From NCBI RefSeq assembly GCF_042434745.1, contig NZ_JBHLSS010000028.1: a stretch of 64,000 nt of DNA, one strand, 5' to 3'. The notes under the pieces are model-generated. The model saw only the letters and a list, made by a program, of their open reading frames with translations. It ran no database searches and had not been told where the DNA came from. The position numbers and the translations under genes were made by a program. Position 1 is the stretch's first letter; each line of letters begins with the position of its first letter. This DNA comes from Azotobacter paspali. GTDB lineage: Bacteria > Pseudomonadota > Gammaproteobacteria > Pseudomonadales > Pseudomonadaceae. This document shows positions 7,854-17,375 of the stretch, piece by piece.

Positions 7854-8768
7854 TCAAAGCGCGTGCCGCTCGGCCTCGGCCAGGGGCATGACGGTGACGC
7901 TCACCTCCGGATCGTGGCTGCCGCCGCCGAGAATCACCCCGCGCAGCGGGGAAACGTCGGCGAAGTCTCGGCCCCAAGCCAGGGTGATGTGTTCCAGGGC
8001 CGGACGCATGTTGTTGGTGGGGTCGAAGTCGACCCAGCCCTGACGCGGGCAGTAGACCGAGATCCAGGCATGCGAGGCGTCGGCGCCGATCAGTCGCGGC
8101 TGGCCGGGCGGCGGCGTGGTCAGCAGGTAGCCGCTGACGTAGCGCGCCGCCAAGCCACGCGAGCGCAGGCAGGCGAGCATCAGGTGGGCGAAGTCCTGAC
8201 AGACCCCGCGACGCTCCTCGAGCACCTGCGCCAGAGGTGTAGCCACCTGGGTGGCGGAGGCATCGAAGGTGAACTCCTTGAAGATCTTTTCCATCAGCGC
8301 CTGCACCGCCAGCAACAGCGGCCGCCCGGCGACGAAGCAGTCGTCGGCGTAGGCGGCGAAGTTCTGTTCGAGCAGCACATAGGGCGAGTCGAAGCGAAAG
8401 CGCGCCGCCTCCAGTTGCTCGGCGCCCAGCGGCCGGCCGCTGTAGGCCAGGTCCAGGCAGACGCGTTCCCAGGCCGGCGAATCGTCCAGCTCGAAGGCCG
8501 GGCGCGGTAGCACCTCCACCTGCAGCCGGGCGCGTACCTCCAGCTCGTGGTGCGGGCACTCGAAGGCCAGGCGGGTCAGCGGGTTGCCGAAGGCATCGAG
8601 ATCGTCGATCCGCCAGGTCGGCGGCGGGCCGATGTGCAGCTCGCGGCTGCGGCAGCGCTGCCAGGGACAGTCGCGCGGCCACAGGTGGGCCAATTGCTTG
8701 GCCAGGGAGACCGGCGCCGCGTAGCGATAGTGGGTGGCGTGGACGATGCGGTAATGGGCAGAGGTCAT
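7854..8768 (-). CDS. Transglutaminase-like cysteine peptidase-fold protein
   Basis: A 304-residue protein. An N-terminal beta region starts HYRIVHATHYRYAAPVSLAK. The transglutaminase core has all three catalytic positions: C in RRGVCQDFAHL, H in ASHAWISVY, and D in WVDFDPTNN. The start at 8768 overlaps the upstream stop by four bases (ATGA), so translation is coupled. Such proteins occur with circularly permuted ATP-grasp and alpha-E proteins in widespread operons predicted to make or process peptide tags. The chemistry has not, to my knowledge, been established for this branch. Confidence 0.85.
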   Translation of the reverse strand: MTSAHYRIVHATHYRYAAPVSLAKQLAHLWPRDCPWQRCRSRELHIGPPPTWRIDDLDAFGNPLTRLAFECPHHELEVRARLQVEVLPRPAFELDDSPAWERVCLDLAYSGRPLGAEQLEAARFRFDSPYVLLEQNFAAYADDCFVAGRPLLLAVQALMEKIFKEFTFDASATQVATPLAQVLEERRGVCQDFAHLMLACLRSRGLAARYVSGYLLTTPPPGQPRLIGADASHAWISVYCPRQGWVDFDPTNNMRPALEHITLAWGRDFADVSPLRGVILGGGSHDPEVSVTVMPLAEAERHAL

Positions 8769-11260
8769 CGCGACTGGGTCCGTTGGCTGGCGTCGACGTG
8801 AACGAAGAAGCGCAGGCCGAGGTGGTCGGAAAGCCGTCCCCCCTCCGCAGCGACCTCGCACAGCAGATCGGCCAGCTCGTTCGGCGCGGCGGAATTGCCG
8901 AGGTGGGAGAAGGGGTTGTACTCCAGACGCCCGAGGTCGAAGGCGGCCAGGCGGTCGTGCAGGGCTTGCAGATCCACCTCCAGAGCCATCCCGAAGCTCT
9001 CGCCGAGGCGGCGCAGTGAGCTGCGCAGCACATGCAACTGGTAGAGCACGGCATGCGGGTTCTGCTCGTCGAGCAGGAGCAGGTCGAGCACCGGGATCAG
9101 TTGCGCGGTGGCCAGGTAGCGGGTGCGGTAGGTGATGCTGCTGTTGCCCAGTTCGAGCAGCCAGGCCAGCGCCGACTGGTCGTGCACGGCCTGACCGCGC
9201 AGGAAGCCGGCGATGCTCTCGGCGAGGAACTGCAGGCGCTCGATGCGGCAGCCGATCAACAGGAACAGCCAGCCGTGGTCGCGGGTCATGTCGTCGAGGA
9301 CGAAACCGGCGAGGGCCGCCATGGACACCAGTTGGCTATCGAGGAAATCGAGCAGTTCGCCCAGGTCCGCCTGTTCGTTCTCCAGGCACTGCGCCGCCCG
9401 CTGCAATTCCAGCAGGGCCTGCCAGTTCTGCTGGGACAGCTTGCCACGCACACTGGCCGCGGCCATGTGCAGGTAGTGCAGATTGTTGCGCAGGCTGGAC
9501 GGCCAGTCCTTGCCCAGTACGGCCCGGCGCAGCCGGCTTTCCAGGTCGCAGTCGCAGGTGGGCGGAGGCAGTAGGCCGAGGCCCTCGGCCACGGCCAGCG
9601 CGGCCTGTTGGGCCTGCGGATCGTTGCCGTTGTCGACGTAGCCGGCCAGCATGATGCGCAACAGGCGCGCGCCTTCCTCGCAACGTTCGCTGTAGCGGCC
9701 GAACCAGTAGAGATTCTCCACCACCCGCGACGGCAGGTAGGGGTCGCTACGCACGATATCGCTTACACCCAGCGGACGCACCCATTGCCAGGGCTCGCTG
9801 GCGGCATGGCGTCCGCCGAGTACCCAGGTGTCCTTGCTCGCACCGCCGCGCTGCATCGACAGCATCTCGGCATTGGCATGCGCGGCGACCCGGGTCAGGC
9901 CACCGGGCATCACCCGGTAGCCATCGGCGCTGGCCACGGCGAATACCCGCATGCCGATCGGCCGCGCCTCCAGCTTGCCGTGCTTGCCCTGCCAGACCGG
10001 CGCCCGCGACAATTGCGGGCGCTCCAAGCCGACATAAGCGTAGGGCCGCTGACGCAGGCGCTCGGCCAGGGCCGCGCGCTGCCTGGCGTCCAGCTCGGGT
10101 CCGAATAGCGGATTGAAGTGGCGCGACGGGTAGGCCGAGCGGATCAGCAGTTGCGGCAGCTTCTTCAGCACTTCCTGCAGCACCGGCGGCTCGCCGCACC
10201 ACCAACTGGCGATGGACGGCAACAGCAGTTCCTCGTCGAACAGCGCGCGGCTGATCGCCGGCAGGAAGCCCGGCAGCCCGGGAGACTCCAGCACGCCGCT
10301 GCCGAGGGCATTGGCCACCAGCACCCGGCCGGCACGGACCGCCTCGAGCAGGCCGGGCACGCCGAGGGCGGAGTCGGTGCGCAACTCCAGCGGATCGCAG
10401 TAGTCGTCGTCGAGGCGGCGCAGCAGGGCGTGGACCCGCTTCAGGCCGCCCAGGGTCTTCAGGTAGACGGTGGCGTCGCGCACCGTCAGGTCGCTGCCCT
10501 CGACCAGCGGATAGCCGAGGTGGCGTGCCAGGTAGAGGTGCTCGAAGTAACTCTCGTTGAAGCGCCCTGGGGTCAGCAACACCACCAGCGGGGTCTCGTC
10601 ACCGGTCGGCGCCTCGCGCGCCAGGGTCTCGCGCAGGGTATGGAAGTAGCCGGCCACGTACTGCACGCGCAGGTCGCGGTACAGGTCGGGGAAGGCGCGC
10701 GAGACGAACTGGCGGTTCTCCAGAGCGTAGCCGGCGCCGGAGGGCGCCTGGGTACGGTCGGCGGTGACCCACCAGCGGCCGTCCGGCGCCCGTGCCAGGT
10801 CCACCGCGTAGACATGCAGCCAGGTGCCGCCCGGCGGCTCGATGCCCTGGCAGGGCCAGAGGAAATTGCTGTGCCCGAACACCAAATCGGTGGGCAGCAG
10901 GCCCTCGGCGAGCAGCCGCTGCGGACCGTAGATGTCGGCCAGCACCGCGTTCAGCAGGGTCGCGCGCTGCGCCACGCCCTCGGCGAGCTGCCGCCACTCC
11001 TCGGCGGGAATGATATTGGGCAGCAGGTCCAGCTCCCAGGGCCGGTCGGCACCGTCGGGATCGGCGTAGACGTTGTAGGTCACCCCGTTTTCCTGAATCT
11101 GCCGGGTCAGCAGGGCTTGGCGCTGGCGCAGTTGCGCCGGCGTACAGCGGCGCAGCAGATCGAACATCGCGCGCCAGTGCGGACGAACCCTGCCGCTGGC
11201 GTCGAAGACTTCGTGGTAGGTCGTAGCGTCGCGCGGATAGTTGGCAAACAGATCGGACAT
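8765..11260 (-). CDS. Circularly permuted ATP-grasp / alpha-E domain fusion protein
   Basis: An 831-residue protein starting MSDLFANYPRDATTYHEVFD; the start at 11260 is the family's usual N-terminus. Residues to about 480 are the circularly permuted ATP-grasp unit (DUF404/DUF407: GVTYNVYADPDG, RPWELDLLPNIIP, TPGRFNESYFEH). The remainder, from about 500 (SRVVENLYWFGRYSER), is the helical alpha-E domain (DUF403). In many bacteria these are separate genes; here they are fused. Predicted to form amide bonds on a peptide or small-molecule substrate together with the flanking transglutaminases. It is the middle gene of the operon. Confidence 0.85.
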   Translation of the reverse strand: MSDLFANYPRDATTYHEVFDASGRVRPHWRAMFDLLRRCTPAQLRQRQALLTRQIQENGVTYNVYADPDGADRPWELDLLPNIIPAEEWRQLAEGVAQRATLLNAVLADIYGPQRLLAEGLLPTDLVFGHSNFLWPCQGIEPPGGTWLHVYAVDLARAPDGRWWVTADRTQAPSGAGYALENRQFVSRAFPDLYRDLRVQYVAGYFHTLRETLAREAPTGDETPLVVLLTPGRFNESYFEHLYLARHLGYPLVEGSDLTVRDATVYLKTLGGLKRVHALLRRLDDDYCDPLELRTDSALGVPGLLEAVRAGRVLVANALGSGVLESPGLPGFLPAISRALFDEELLLPSIASWWCGEPPVLQEVLKKLPQLLIRSAYPSRHFNPLFGPELDARQRAALAERLRQRPYAYVGLERPQLSRAPVWQGKHGKLEARPIGMRVFAVASADGYRVMPGGLTRVAAHANAEMLSMQRGGASKDTWVLGGRHAASEPWQWVRPLGVSDIVRSDPYLPSRVVENLYWFGRYSERCEEGARLLRIMLAGYVDNGNDPQAQQAALAVAEGLGLLPPPTCDCDLESRLRRAVLGKDWPSSLRNNLHYLHMAAASVRGKLSQQNWQALLELQRAAQCLENEQADLGELLDFLDSQLVSMAALAGFVLDDMTRDHGWLFLLIGCRIERLQFLAESIAGFLRGQAVHDQSALAWLLELGNSSITYRTRYLATAQLIPVLDLLLLDEQNPHAVLYQLHVLRSSLRRLGESFGMALEVDLQALHDRLAAFDLGRLEYNPFSHLGNSAAPNELADLLCEVAAEGGRLSDHLGLRFFVHVDASQRTQSR

Positions 11261-11376
11261 GGGTGACTCGAAATCAGGGGATTGCGCATAGCGCCTCCTC
11301 CCCGGCGGACGGCGCCGGGAAGGAGATCCGCGCGGATCGGTCCCGTCCGGGCCGTCCCGCCCGGACGGGAAGACGC

Positions 11377-14300
11377 TCAGCAGCGGCGCAGGTCCAGGGT
11401 CATCGGCATCTCCCTGTTCTCGACCGGCTCGGCGGGCACCAGTTTGCCCGGTGTGTGGCCGATACGGAAGAAGCGCGACAGACGGCGGCTCTCCGCTTCG
11501 TAGGCGTTGACCGGTAGGGTCTCGTAACTGAGCCCGCCCGGATGGCTGACATGGTACTGGCAACCGCCCACAGAACGCTGCATCCAGGTATCGACCAGGT
11601 CGAACACCAGCGGCGCGTGCACACCGATGGTCGGGTGCAGGCTGGAAGCCGGCTGCCAAGCGCGATAGCGCACGCCGCCGACGAACTCGCCGACCGTGCC
11701 GGTCGGGCGCAGCGGCACCGGCTGGCCGTTGCAGGTCAGCACGTAGCGGTCCTGGGCCATGCCGCTCACGCTCACCTGCAGGCGCTCCAGGGAAGAGTCC
11801 ACGTAGCGCGCGGTGCCGCCGACGGCGCCTTCCTCGCCCATCACGTGCCAGGGTTCCAGCGCCTGACGCAGCTCCAGCGCCATGCCCTGCACGGCGAAAT
11901 CGCCGAGTTTCGGGAAGCGGAACTCGAAATGCGGGGCGAACCACTCCGGCCGCAACGGATAGCCGTGCCGGTCCATCTCGTAGAGCACGTCGTGGAAGTC
12001 CTGGGCGACGAAGTGCGGCAGCATGAAGCGGTCGTGCAGTTCGGTACCCCAGCGCACCAGGCGCTGCGGCCGGTACGGCTCGTCCCAGAAGCGCGCGATC
12101 AAGGAGCGCAGCAGCACCTGCTGGGCCAGACTCATCTGCGCGTGCGGCGGCATCTCGAAGGCGCGGAATTCGAGCAGGCCGAGGCGGCCGCTAGCGCTGT
12201 CCGGCGAATACAGCTTATCGATGCAGAACTCGGCGCGGTGGGTATTGCCGGTGATATCCACCAAGAGGTTGCGCAGCAGGCGGTCGACTAGCCACGGCGG
12301 GCAGTCGGCGCCCGGCTCGGGCATCTGCCGGAAGGCGATCTCCAGTTCGTAGAGCGAGTCGTTGCGCGCCTCGTCCACCCGCGGAGCCTGCGAGGTCGGG
12401 CCGATGAACAGGCCGGAAAACAGGTAGGACAGCGACGGGTGGTTGTGCCAGTAGCCGATCAGGCTGCGCAACAGATCCGGCCGGCGTAGGAACGGCGAAT
12501 CGGCCGGGGTCGCGCCGCCGAGGACGAAGTGGTTGCCGCCGCCGGTGCCGACGTGGCGGCCGTCGATCATGAACTTCTCGCTGGTCAGCCGCGACTGGCG
12601 CGCCGCCTCGTAGAGGTACTCGGTGCGCTCGACCAGTTCGTCCCAGTTCTCCGCGGGGTGGATGTTCACCTCGATCACGCCCGGATCGGGAGTGACGCGG
12701 AAATGCCGCAGGCGCGGGTCGGCCGGCGGCTCGTAGCTCTCCAGCAGCACCGGGCAGTCCAGCTCGCGGGACGTGGTTTCGATGGCCGCGACCAGCTCCA
12801 GATAGTCCTCCAAGCGATCCAGCGGCGGCATGAAGACGTATAGACGGCCTTCGCGCGGTTCGACGCAGAGCGCGGTGCGGACGATGTTGGCGGCCGACTC
12901 GAAGGGCGCCGGTGCCGTCGCCTGGCGCAAGCCTTCGCCCGTAGCGCCAGGGCTGTGCGGGGAAGCGCCGGAGCCCGACCCTTCGCCCTTCGCGGCCGGG
13001 TGGGTGGGCGACGCGCCGCGCAGTTGCCGGAGGATCTGCTGACGGCTCGGCAACGGCGGGAAGAACTGGTTGGGGTCCGGCGCATGCACGTAGGGCTGAT
13101 CCATGTCACGGGCCCAGGGCAGCGAATCCAGCGGCAGGCGCCAGCCCAGGGGCGAATCGCCGGGGATCAGCCGGCAGTATTCGTCGCGCAGGAACCAGGC
13201 GCCGGTCAGCCAATGGCTGCCATCGAGGCTGCGCATCAGCGGCAGGACGTGTCCGACCGCATGCTCCAGGCCCTGCTGGAAGACCCGGCGCAGGCGCTCG
13301 CGCTCCAGCGGATCGGCCAGCCGCGTGTCCGCGGGGGTGACGTTCTCCGGCAGGCGACGCTCGCGCCAGAGGTAGTACAGCCAGTCCTCGTAGGCTGGGA
13401 AGAAGTGCTCGCCGGAAACCCCGAGATAACCGCAGAGGATATTGAGAAAGCGCGCGCCCAATTGCGCGTCGGCCCCGTAGTGACGAGTCTCGTCGGCATA
13501 CAGCGCCGGGTCCTGCCAGACCGGCTCGCCGTCCTTGCGCCAGAAGCAGTTGAGCGACCAGCGCGGCAGTTGCTCGCCCGGATACCACTTGCCCTGGCCG
13601 AAGTGCGCCAAGCCCTGCGGCGCGTAATGCGCGCGCAGGCGATGGAATAGGTCGGCGGCCAGGCGGCGCTTATTCGGCCCCATGGCCTCGGTGCTCCACT
13701 CGGGATCGTCCGGGTAGTCGAGGGCGATGAAGGTCGGTTCGCCGCCCATGGTCAGGCGCACGTCGCCGCGCAGCAGGTCGGCGTCGACCTGGTGGCCGAG
13801 GTCAAGGATCGCCCGCCACTGCTCCTCGCTGTAGGGCCGGGTGACCCGAGGCGCCTCCCAGATGCGCTCGATGCGCATGTCGTGGGAGAACTCGCATTCG
13901 CACTCGTCGACCAGCCCGCTGATCGGCGCCGCCGAGGACGGCTCGGGACTGCACGCCAGCGGGATATGCCCCTCGCCGGCGAACAGCCCGGAAGTCGGAT
14001 CGAGGCCGATCCAGCCGGCGCCCGGCAGGTACACCTCGCACCAGGCGTGTAGGTCGGTGAAGTCCACCTCGGTACCGCCGGGACCGTCGAGCGACTTCAC
14101 GTCGGGCTTGAGCTGGATCAGATAGCCGGAAACGAAGCGCGCCGCCAAGCCCAGATGGCGCAGCAGTTGCACCAGCAGCCAGGCCGAGTCGCGGCAGGAG
14201 CCGGAGGCCTTCTCCAGGGTCTCCTCGGGACTCTGCACGCCGGGCTCCAGGCGGATCAGGTAGCGCACATCGCGCGCCACGCGCTGGTTCAGGTCGACCA

Positions 14301-14733
14301 AGAAATCGACGCTGCGGGTCGGCTTGTGTTCAATGCCGGCCAGATAATGGGCGAACAGCGGCGTTGCCGGCAGTGTCACCCGGTAGGGCGCCAGTTCGCG
14401 CCGCTCGCCCTCGGTGTAGTCGAAGGGAATGGTTTCGGCGTAGGGCTCGAGGAAGAAGTCGAAGGGATTGAACACCGCCATCTCGGCGACCAGGTCGACC
14501 TCGATCTTCAGCTCGCGGGTCTTCTCCAGGAACACCAGACGTGCCAGGTAATTGCCCTGCGGGTCCTGCTGCCAGTTGATGAAATGCTCGCCCGGCGCCA
14601 CCTTCAGCGCATACGAAAGGATGCGGGTGCGGCTATGCGGTGCCGGACGCAGCCGGACGATTTGCGGCCCTACGTTGACCTGCCGGTCGTAACGATAGTG
14701 GGTGACATGGTGCAAAGCGACATGGATCGACAA
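11377..14733 (-). CDS. Large transglutaminase-like protein with DUF2126 domain
   Basis: An 1118-residue protein. I place the start at a TTG at 14733 because AGGAGG lies 7 bases upstream and the family begins SIHVALHHVTHYRYDR; the upstream ATG would add 17 unrelated residues. The N-terminal transglutaminase core has C in SGSCRDSAWLLVQ, H in DLHAWCEVY and D in GLDPTSGL. The long DUF2126 part includes RLTMGGEPTFI, DGRHVGTGGGNHFVLGG and LFIGPTSQAPR. A low-complexity linker near 12915-13015 looks like repeat-derived sequence. First gene of a three-gene operon. Confidence 0.88.
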   Translation of the reverse strand: MSIHVALHHVTHYRYDRQVNVGPQIVRLRPAPHSRTRILSYALKVAPGEHFINWQQDPQGNYLARLVFLEKTRELKIEVDLVAEMAVFNPFDFFLEPYAETIPFDYTEGERRELAPYRVTLPATPLFAHYLAGIEHKPTRSVDFLVDLNQRVARDVRYLIRLEPGVQSPEETLEKASGSCRDSAWLLVQLLRHLGLAARFVSGYLIQLKPDVKSLDGPGGTEVDFTDLHAWCEVYLPGAGWIGLDPTSGLFAGEGHIPLACSPEPSSAAPISGLVDECECEFSHDMRIERIWEAPRVTRPYSEEQWRAILDLGHQVDADLLRGDVRLTMGGEPTFIALDYPDDPEWSTEAMGPNKRRLAADLFHRLRAHYAPQGLAHFGQGKWYPGEQLPRWSLNCFWRKDGEPVWQDPALYADETRHYGADAQLGARFLNILCGYLGVSGEHFFPAYEDWLYYLWRERRLPENVTPADTRLADPLERERLRRVFQQGLEHAVGHVLPLMRSLDGSHWLTGAWFLRDEYCRLIPGDSPLGWRLPLDSLPWARDMDQPYVHAPDPNQFFPPLPSRQQILRQLRGASPTHPAAKGEGSGSGASPHSPGATGEGLRQATAPAPFESAANIVRTALCVEPREGRLYVFMPPLDRLEDYLELVAAIETTSRELDCPVLLESYEPPADPRLRHFRVTPDPGVIEVNIHPAENWDELVERTEYLYEAARQSRLTSEKFMIDGRHVGTGGGNHFVLGGATPADSPFLRRPDLLRSLIGYWHNHPSLSYLFSGLFIGPTSQAPRVDEARNDSLYELEIAFRQMPEPGADCPPWLVDRLLRNLLVDITGNTHRAEFCIDKLYSPDSASGRLGLLEFRAFEMPPHAQMSLAQQVLLRSLIARFWDEPYRPQRLVRWGTELHDRFMLPHFVAQDFHDVLYEMDRHGYPLRPEWFAPHFEFRFPKLGDFAVQGMALELRQALEPWHVMGEEGAVGGTARYVDSSLERLQVSVSGMAQDRYVLTCNGQPVPLRPTGTVGEFVGGVRYRAWQPASSLHPTIGVHAPLVFDLVDTWMQRSVGGCQYHVSHPGGLSYETLPVNAYEAESRRLSRFFRIGHTPGKLVPAEPVENREMPMTLDLRRC

Positions 14734-15025
14734 GGCGGGCCTCCTGCGTGGCCAGAGCGATGACTGTGCGGAAGATGTTAGCAACTAACATACCTACATC
14801 TTTATGTCACCGCAGGGAACTTTACACCTTCGTTTTGGATCTGCGAACGGCGAGGCGAAGCCTCATGCGAGCCCAAAGGGTACATGTCTCCGCCTCCTGC
14901 CCACCTGTCGGGAAACCGGCCGAATTCTAGCAAGCACCCCGCGACGAAGCCGCCCGCCTCCCGTGCCGCCCGCCGCAATTCTCCCGCTATAATCGCCGCC
15001 GCCCCAGCCGAGCCACCTACGAAGC

Positions 15026-16261
15026 ATGCCAGTTCCCCTTCCCCTCAGCGGCCCGCGACTGCTCGAGCGCTTCCGCGCTCTCGACGACTTCCTGCTCGAA
15101 CATCAGGCGTTCTGGCGGCCACGCCCGTTCAACCTGCTGCGACTACCCTGGGAAGAACGGCACTCCGAACTGGCCGCCTGGCTGCGTCGGCGCTCCCTAG
15201 AAGACGCCGAGGCCGCCCACAATCATCCAGAACGCTTGGATGCGCCCGCGCCTTTCGCCATGCTGGCTGCCGCCTCGCTCGCCCTCGGCGAGACCGGTGA
15301 GTTGCCCGCCACGGCCGAGGATGCGGCCCCGGAGCGCTTCGCGGTCGATGTGCCGGGGCGTAAGTGGCAGCAGATCCGCTACTTCGCCAGTCGCCTACGG
15401 TTCGCCAGCCAGCCCAGCCACTGGCTCGACTGGTGCGCCGGCAAGGGCCACCTCGGCCGCGCCCTGGCCCACGACGGCACACCCCTAACTTGCCTGGAAC
15501 ACGACGCCGAACTGGTCGCATCCGGCCAAGCGCTCAGCGACCGCCTGGAACTGACGGCCCGGCACCGGCTGCAGGACGTGCTCGCCGACGATGCCGCCGC
15601 CCAGCTCGACGCCAGCCACACCCCGGTGGCGCTGCATGCCTGTGGCGAACTTCACACGCGCCTGCTGCAACTGGCCAGCGCCGTCGGCTGCCGGCAACTG
15701 GCGGTGGCGCCCTGCTGCTACAACCGTATCGACAGCGCCGATTACCGGCCGCTGTCCGATGCCGCCCGCGCCTCGCGGCTGCAACTGTCCCGCGACGACC
15801 TGCGCCTGCCACTCAGCGAAACCGTCACCGCCAGCGCCAGGGTCCGGCGCCAGCGCGATCAGTCGATGGCCCGCCGCCTGGCCTTCGACCTGCTGCAACG
15901 GGAATTGCGCAGCATCGACGCCTACCTGCCGACCCCCTCGTTACCCGTCGCCTGGCTGCAAAAAGACTTCGCCAACTACTGCCGCGACCTCGCCGCCCTC
16001 AAGGATCTCCCCATTCCCACAACGCGCGACTGGCAAGCTCTGGAAGCCCGGGGCTGGCAGCGCCTGGCCGAAGTGCGCAACCTCGAACTGCCGCGCGCCC
16101 TGTTCCGCCGCCCTCTGGAACTCTGGCTGCTACTCGACCGTGCCCTCTACCTCGAGGAACAGGGCTACGAAGTCCGCCTGGGCCGCTTCTGCCCCCCCCG
16201 ACTGACCCCGCGTAACCACCTGCTGCTGGCCGAACGGGTTACCCACATTACCTGTGGATAA
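15026..16261 (+). CDS. SAM-dependent methyltransferase-like protein
   Basis: A 411-residue protein. WLDWCAGKGHLGRALA near residue 135 is a motif I SAM-binding loop, LTCLEHDAEL is the acidic end of strand 2, and VALHACGELH and VAPCCYN lie where the RNA-methylase-like family (DUF after COG0500) has its active-site stretch. The ACGxLH...PCCY pair recalls METTL25-type enzymes. The substrate is unknown, possibly RNA. The gene stands alone upstream of the tRNA-Thr used by the prophage. Confidence 0.75.
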   Translation: MPVPLPLSGPRLLERFRALDDFLLEHQAFWRPRPFNLLRLPWEERHSELAAWLRRRSLEDAEAAHNHPERLDAPAPFAMLAAASLALGETGELPATAEDAAPERFAVDVPGRKWQQIRYFASRLRFASQPSHWLDWCAGKGHLGRALAHDGTPLTCLEHDAELVASGQALSDRLELTARHRLQDVLADDAAAQLDASHTPVALHACGELHTRLLQLASAVGCRQLAVAPCCYNRIDSADYRPLSDAARASRLQLSRDDLRLPLSETVTASARVRRQRDQSMARRLAFDLLQRELRSIDAYLPTPSLPVAWLQKDFANYCRDLAALKDLPIPTTRDWQALEARGWQRLAEVRNLELPRALFRRPLELWLLLDRALYLEEQGYEVRLGRFCPPRLTPRNHLLLAERVTHITCG

Positions 16262-16484
16262 CTATGTTGATGATTTCCCGAAAACCCCACCCAAAGCCCA
16301 CCAATAGTGCCATCCGGATCGCTGCGCACTTTTCGACCTAAAGATAAAAAATCAATAAAAACAAGTACTTGAAAAAGCGACCAAAAGTCGCACGATATGA
16401 CGGACCAAGAGACTTGCCAAGCCCCGCCGATGTGAATAAACGAAACGGCAAAGCCCATCGACCCCGCACAGACGCAGCCAATCA

Positions 16485-16512
16485 TTTACTCGGCAAATCA
16501 AAAGGCTATAAT
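16485..16512 (+). promoter_or_regulatory. Promoter of tRNA-Thr
   Basis: TTTACT (16485-16490) and TATAAT (16507-16512) are separated by 16 bases, with the mature tRNA starting 15 bases after the -10. A GC run (GGCCACCC) follows the -10, as in stringently controlled stable-RNA promoters. Confidence 0.6.
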
Positions 16513-16526
16513 GGCCACCCTTCTCC

Positions 16527-16602
<76 letters not shown>

Positions 16603-16725
16603 ATTAAATCAACGGGTTGCGTGCGCTGAAGGTTCAGATCAGTGACGCGAACGTAAAAATAGACGTAAAAAGCGGTCATTCCCCCAGAGCCTCCCGCCAG
16701 AAAACAAGGCGGTGGCTGAAAAAAG

Positions 16726-16999
16726 AGTAACATCAGTAACATGCCCGTCTGTTTTCTCGTAAGCCTATGATTTTAAAGGGTTTTTTCGTGAGTACGAAAA
16801 GTAACCTCTGAGTAACATGGAAGTAATCTGGTTACTCTTTCTGAATGTAATTTCCAGCATAAAATTTTTCCTTTATTTTCAAGTGCTTACAAAAAGATTA
16901 CTTCTTTTGTTACGCCTGTGTTACTCGTTCCTGTAACCACAGTCCCCCCGTATTTACTGGGCTAGAGCCCTGTTTCTAGGGCCAGTTACTCAAGTTACT
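16726..16999. repeat. Cluster of AGTAAC/GTTACT motifs beside attL
   Basis: AGTAAC occurs at 16726, 16735, 16800 and 16811; GTTACT at 16831, 16920, 16985 and 16994; near-matches lie at 16822, 16897 and 16909. The tract is AT-richer than its surroundings and has no gene. Because attL and the integrase end become neighbours in the excised circle, these are good candidates for integrase/excisionase arm sites; a replication origin is the alternative. The remaining gene-free bases 16603-17278 show nothing else I recognise. Confidence 0.55.
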
Positions 17000-17278
17000 C
17001 TTTTCTCAGACCCACCCCCTCCCTAGAGCCAGACGACCTATCTATCGCCCCGTCACCGCTCTTTGCCCCCCTACCGTGAAGGGATCTGAAGGCTTTCCTC
17101 GCCCCCGATACCCTCCGCACAGCACCCAGCCTGCCTGCGCTGCACCGCTCCGAAGGTGTGAAGAAAAAGCGACCTGTTTAGCCCGCAGGTGTCGTGGGGG
17201 GACAACTGCGCGCGCAGGGTCAAGCCCGCGCAGGCTGGCAGTTGGGCGGCCTCAGGGCGCGTTCAAGGTCTAGTAACC

Positions 17279-17325
17279 GAATTCGCAAATTCTCCTTGCA
17301 TTGTTCGCAATCGCGAACATATAAT
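17279..17325 (+). promoter_or_regulatory. Promoter with Aca2-type operator for the acr-like operon
   Basis: TTGCAT (17296-17301) and TATAAT (17320-17325) are 18 bases apart. The perfect inverted repeat GTTCGCAATCGCGAAC (17303-17318) fills the spacer, so a bound protein would block RNA polymerase. A second inverted repeat, GAATT-CGCA-AATTC, lies at 17279-17292. Aca2 regulators are known to bind inverted repeats in the promoter of their own acr operon, and an Aca2-like gene closes this operon. The match of this site to Aca2 is inferred. Confidence 0.75.
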
Positions 17326-17333
17326 GGAGCCAC

Positions 17334-17354
17334 GCCTACGAAATGGTTCGAGGC
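17334..17354 (+). promoter_or_regulatory. 5' UTR stem-loop, possible RNA target of the Aca2-like protein
   Basis: GCCTACGAAATGGTTCGAGGC can fold as GCCT-(A)-CGAA / TTCG-AGGC with an ATGG loop and one bulged A. It lies at the predicted start of the transcript, 21 bases before the first start codon. It repeats the CGAA/TTCG arms of the DNA operator. Aca2 of phage ZF40 has been reported to bind such an RNA stem-loop as well as DNA; that this one is a target is inference. Confidence 0.5.
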
Positions 17355-17375
17355 GCCCCTACTGAGGATCACGAA

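Noticed and set aside
16377..16391. Minus-strand hairpin GCGAC-TTTTG-GTCGC followed by T's as a terminator
   Set aside because: No minus-strand gene lies upstream of it, so it was not listed as a feature.
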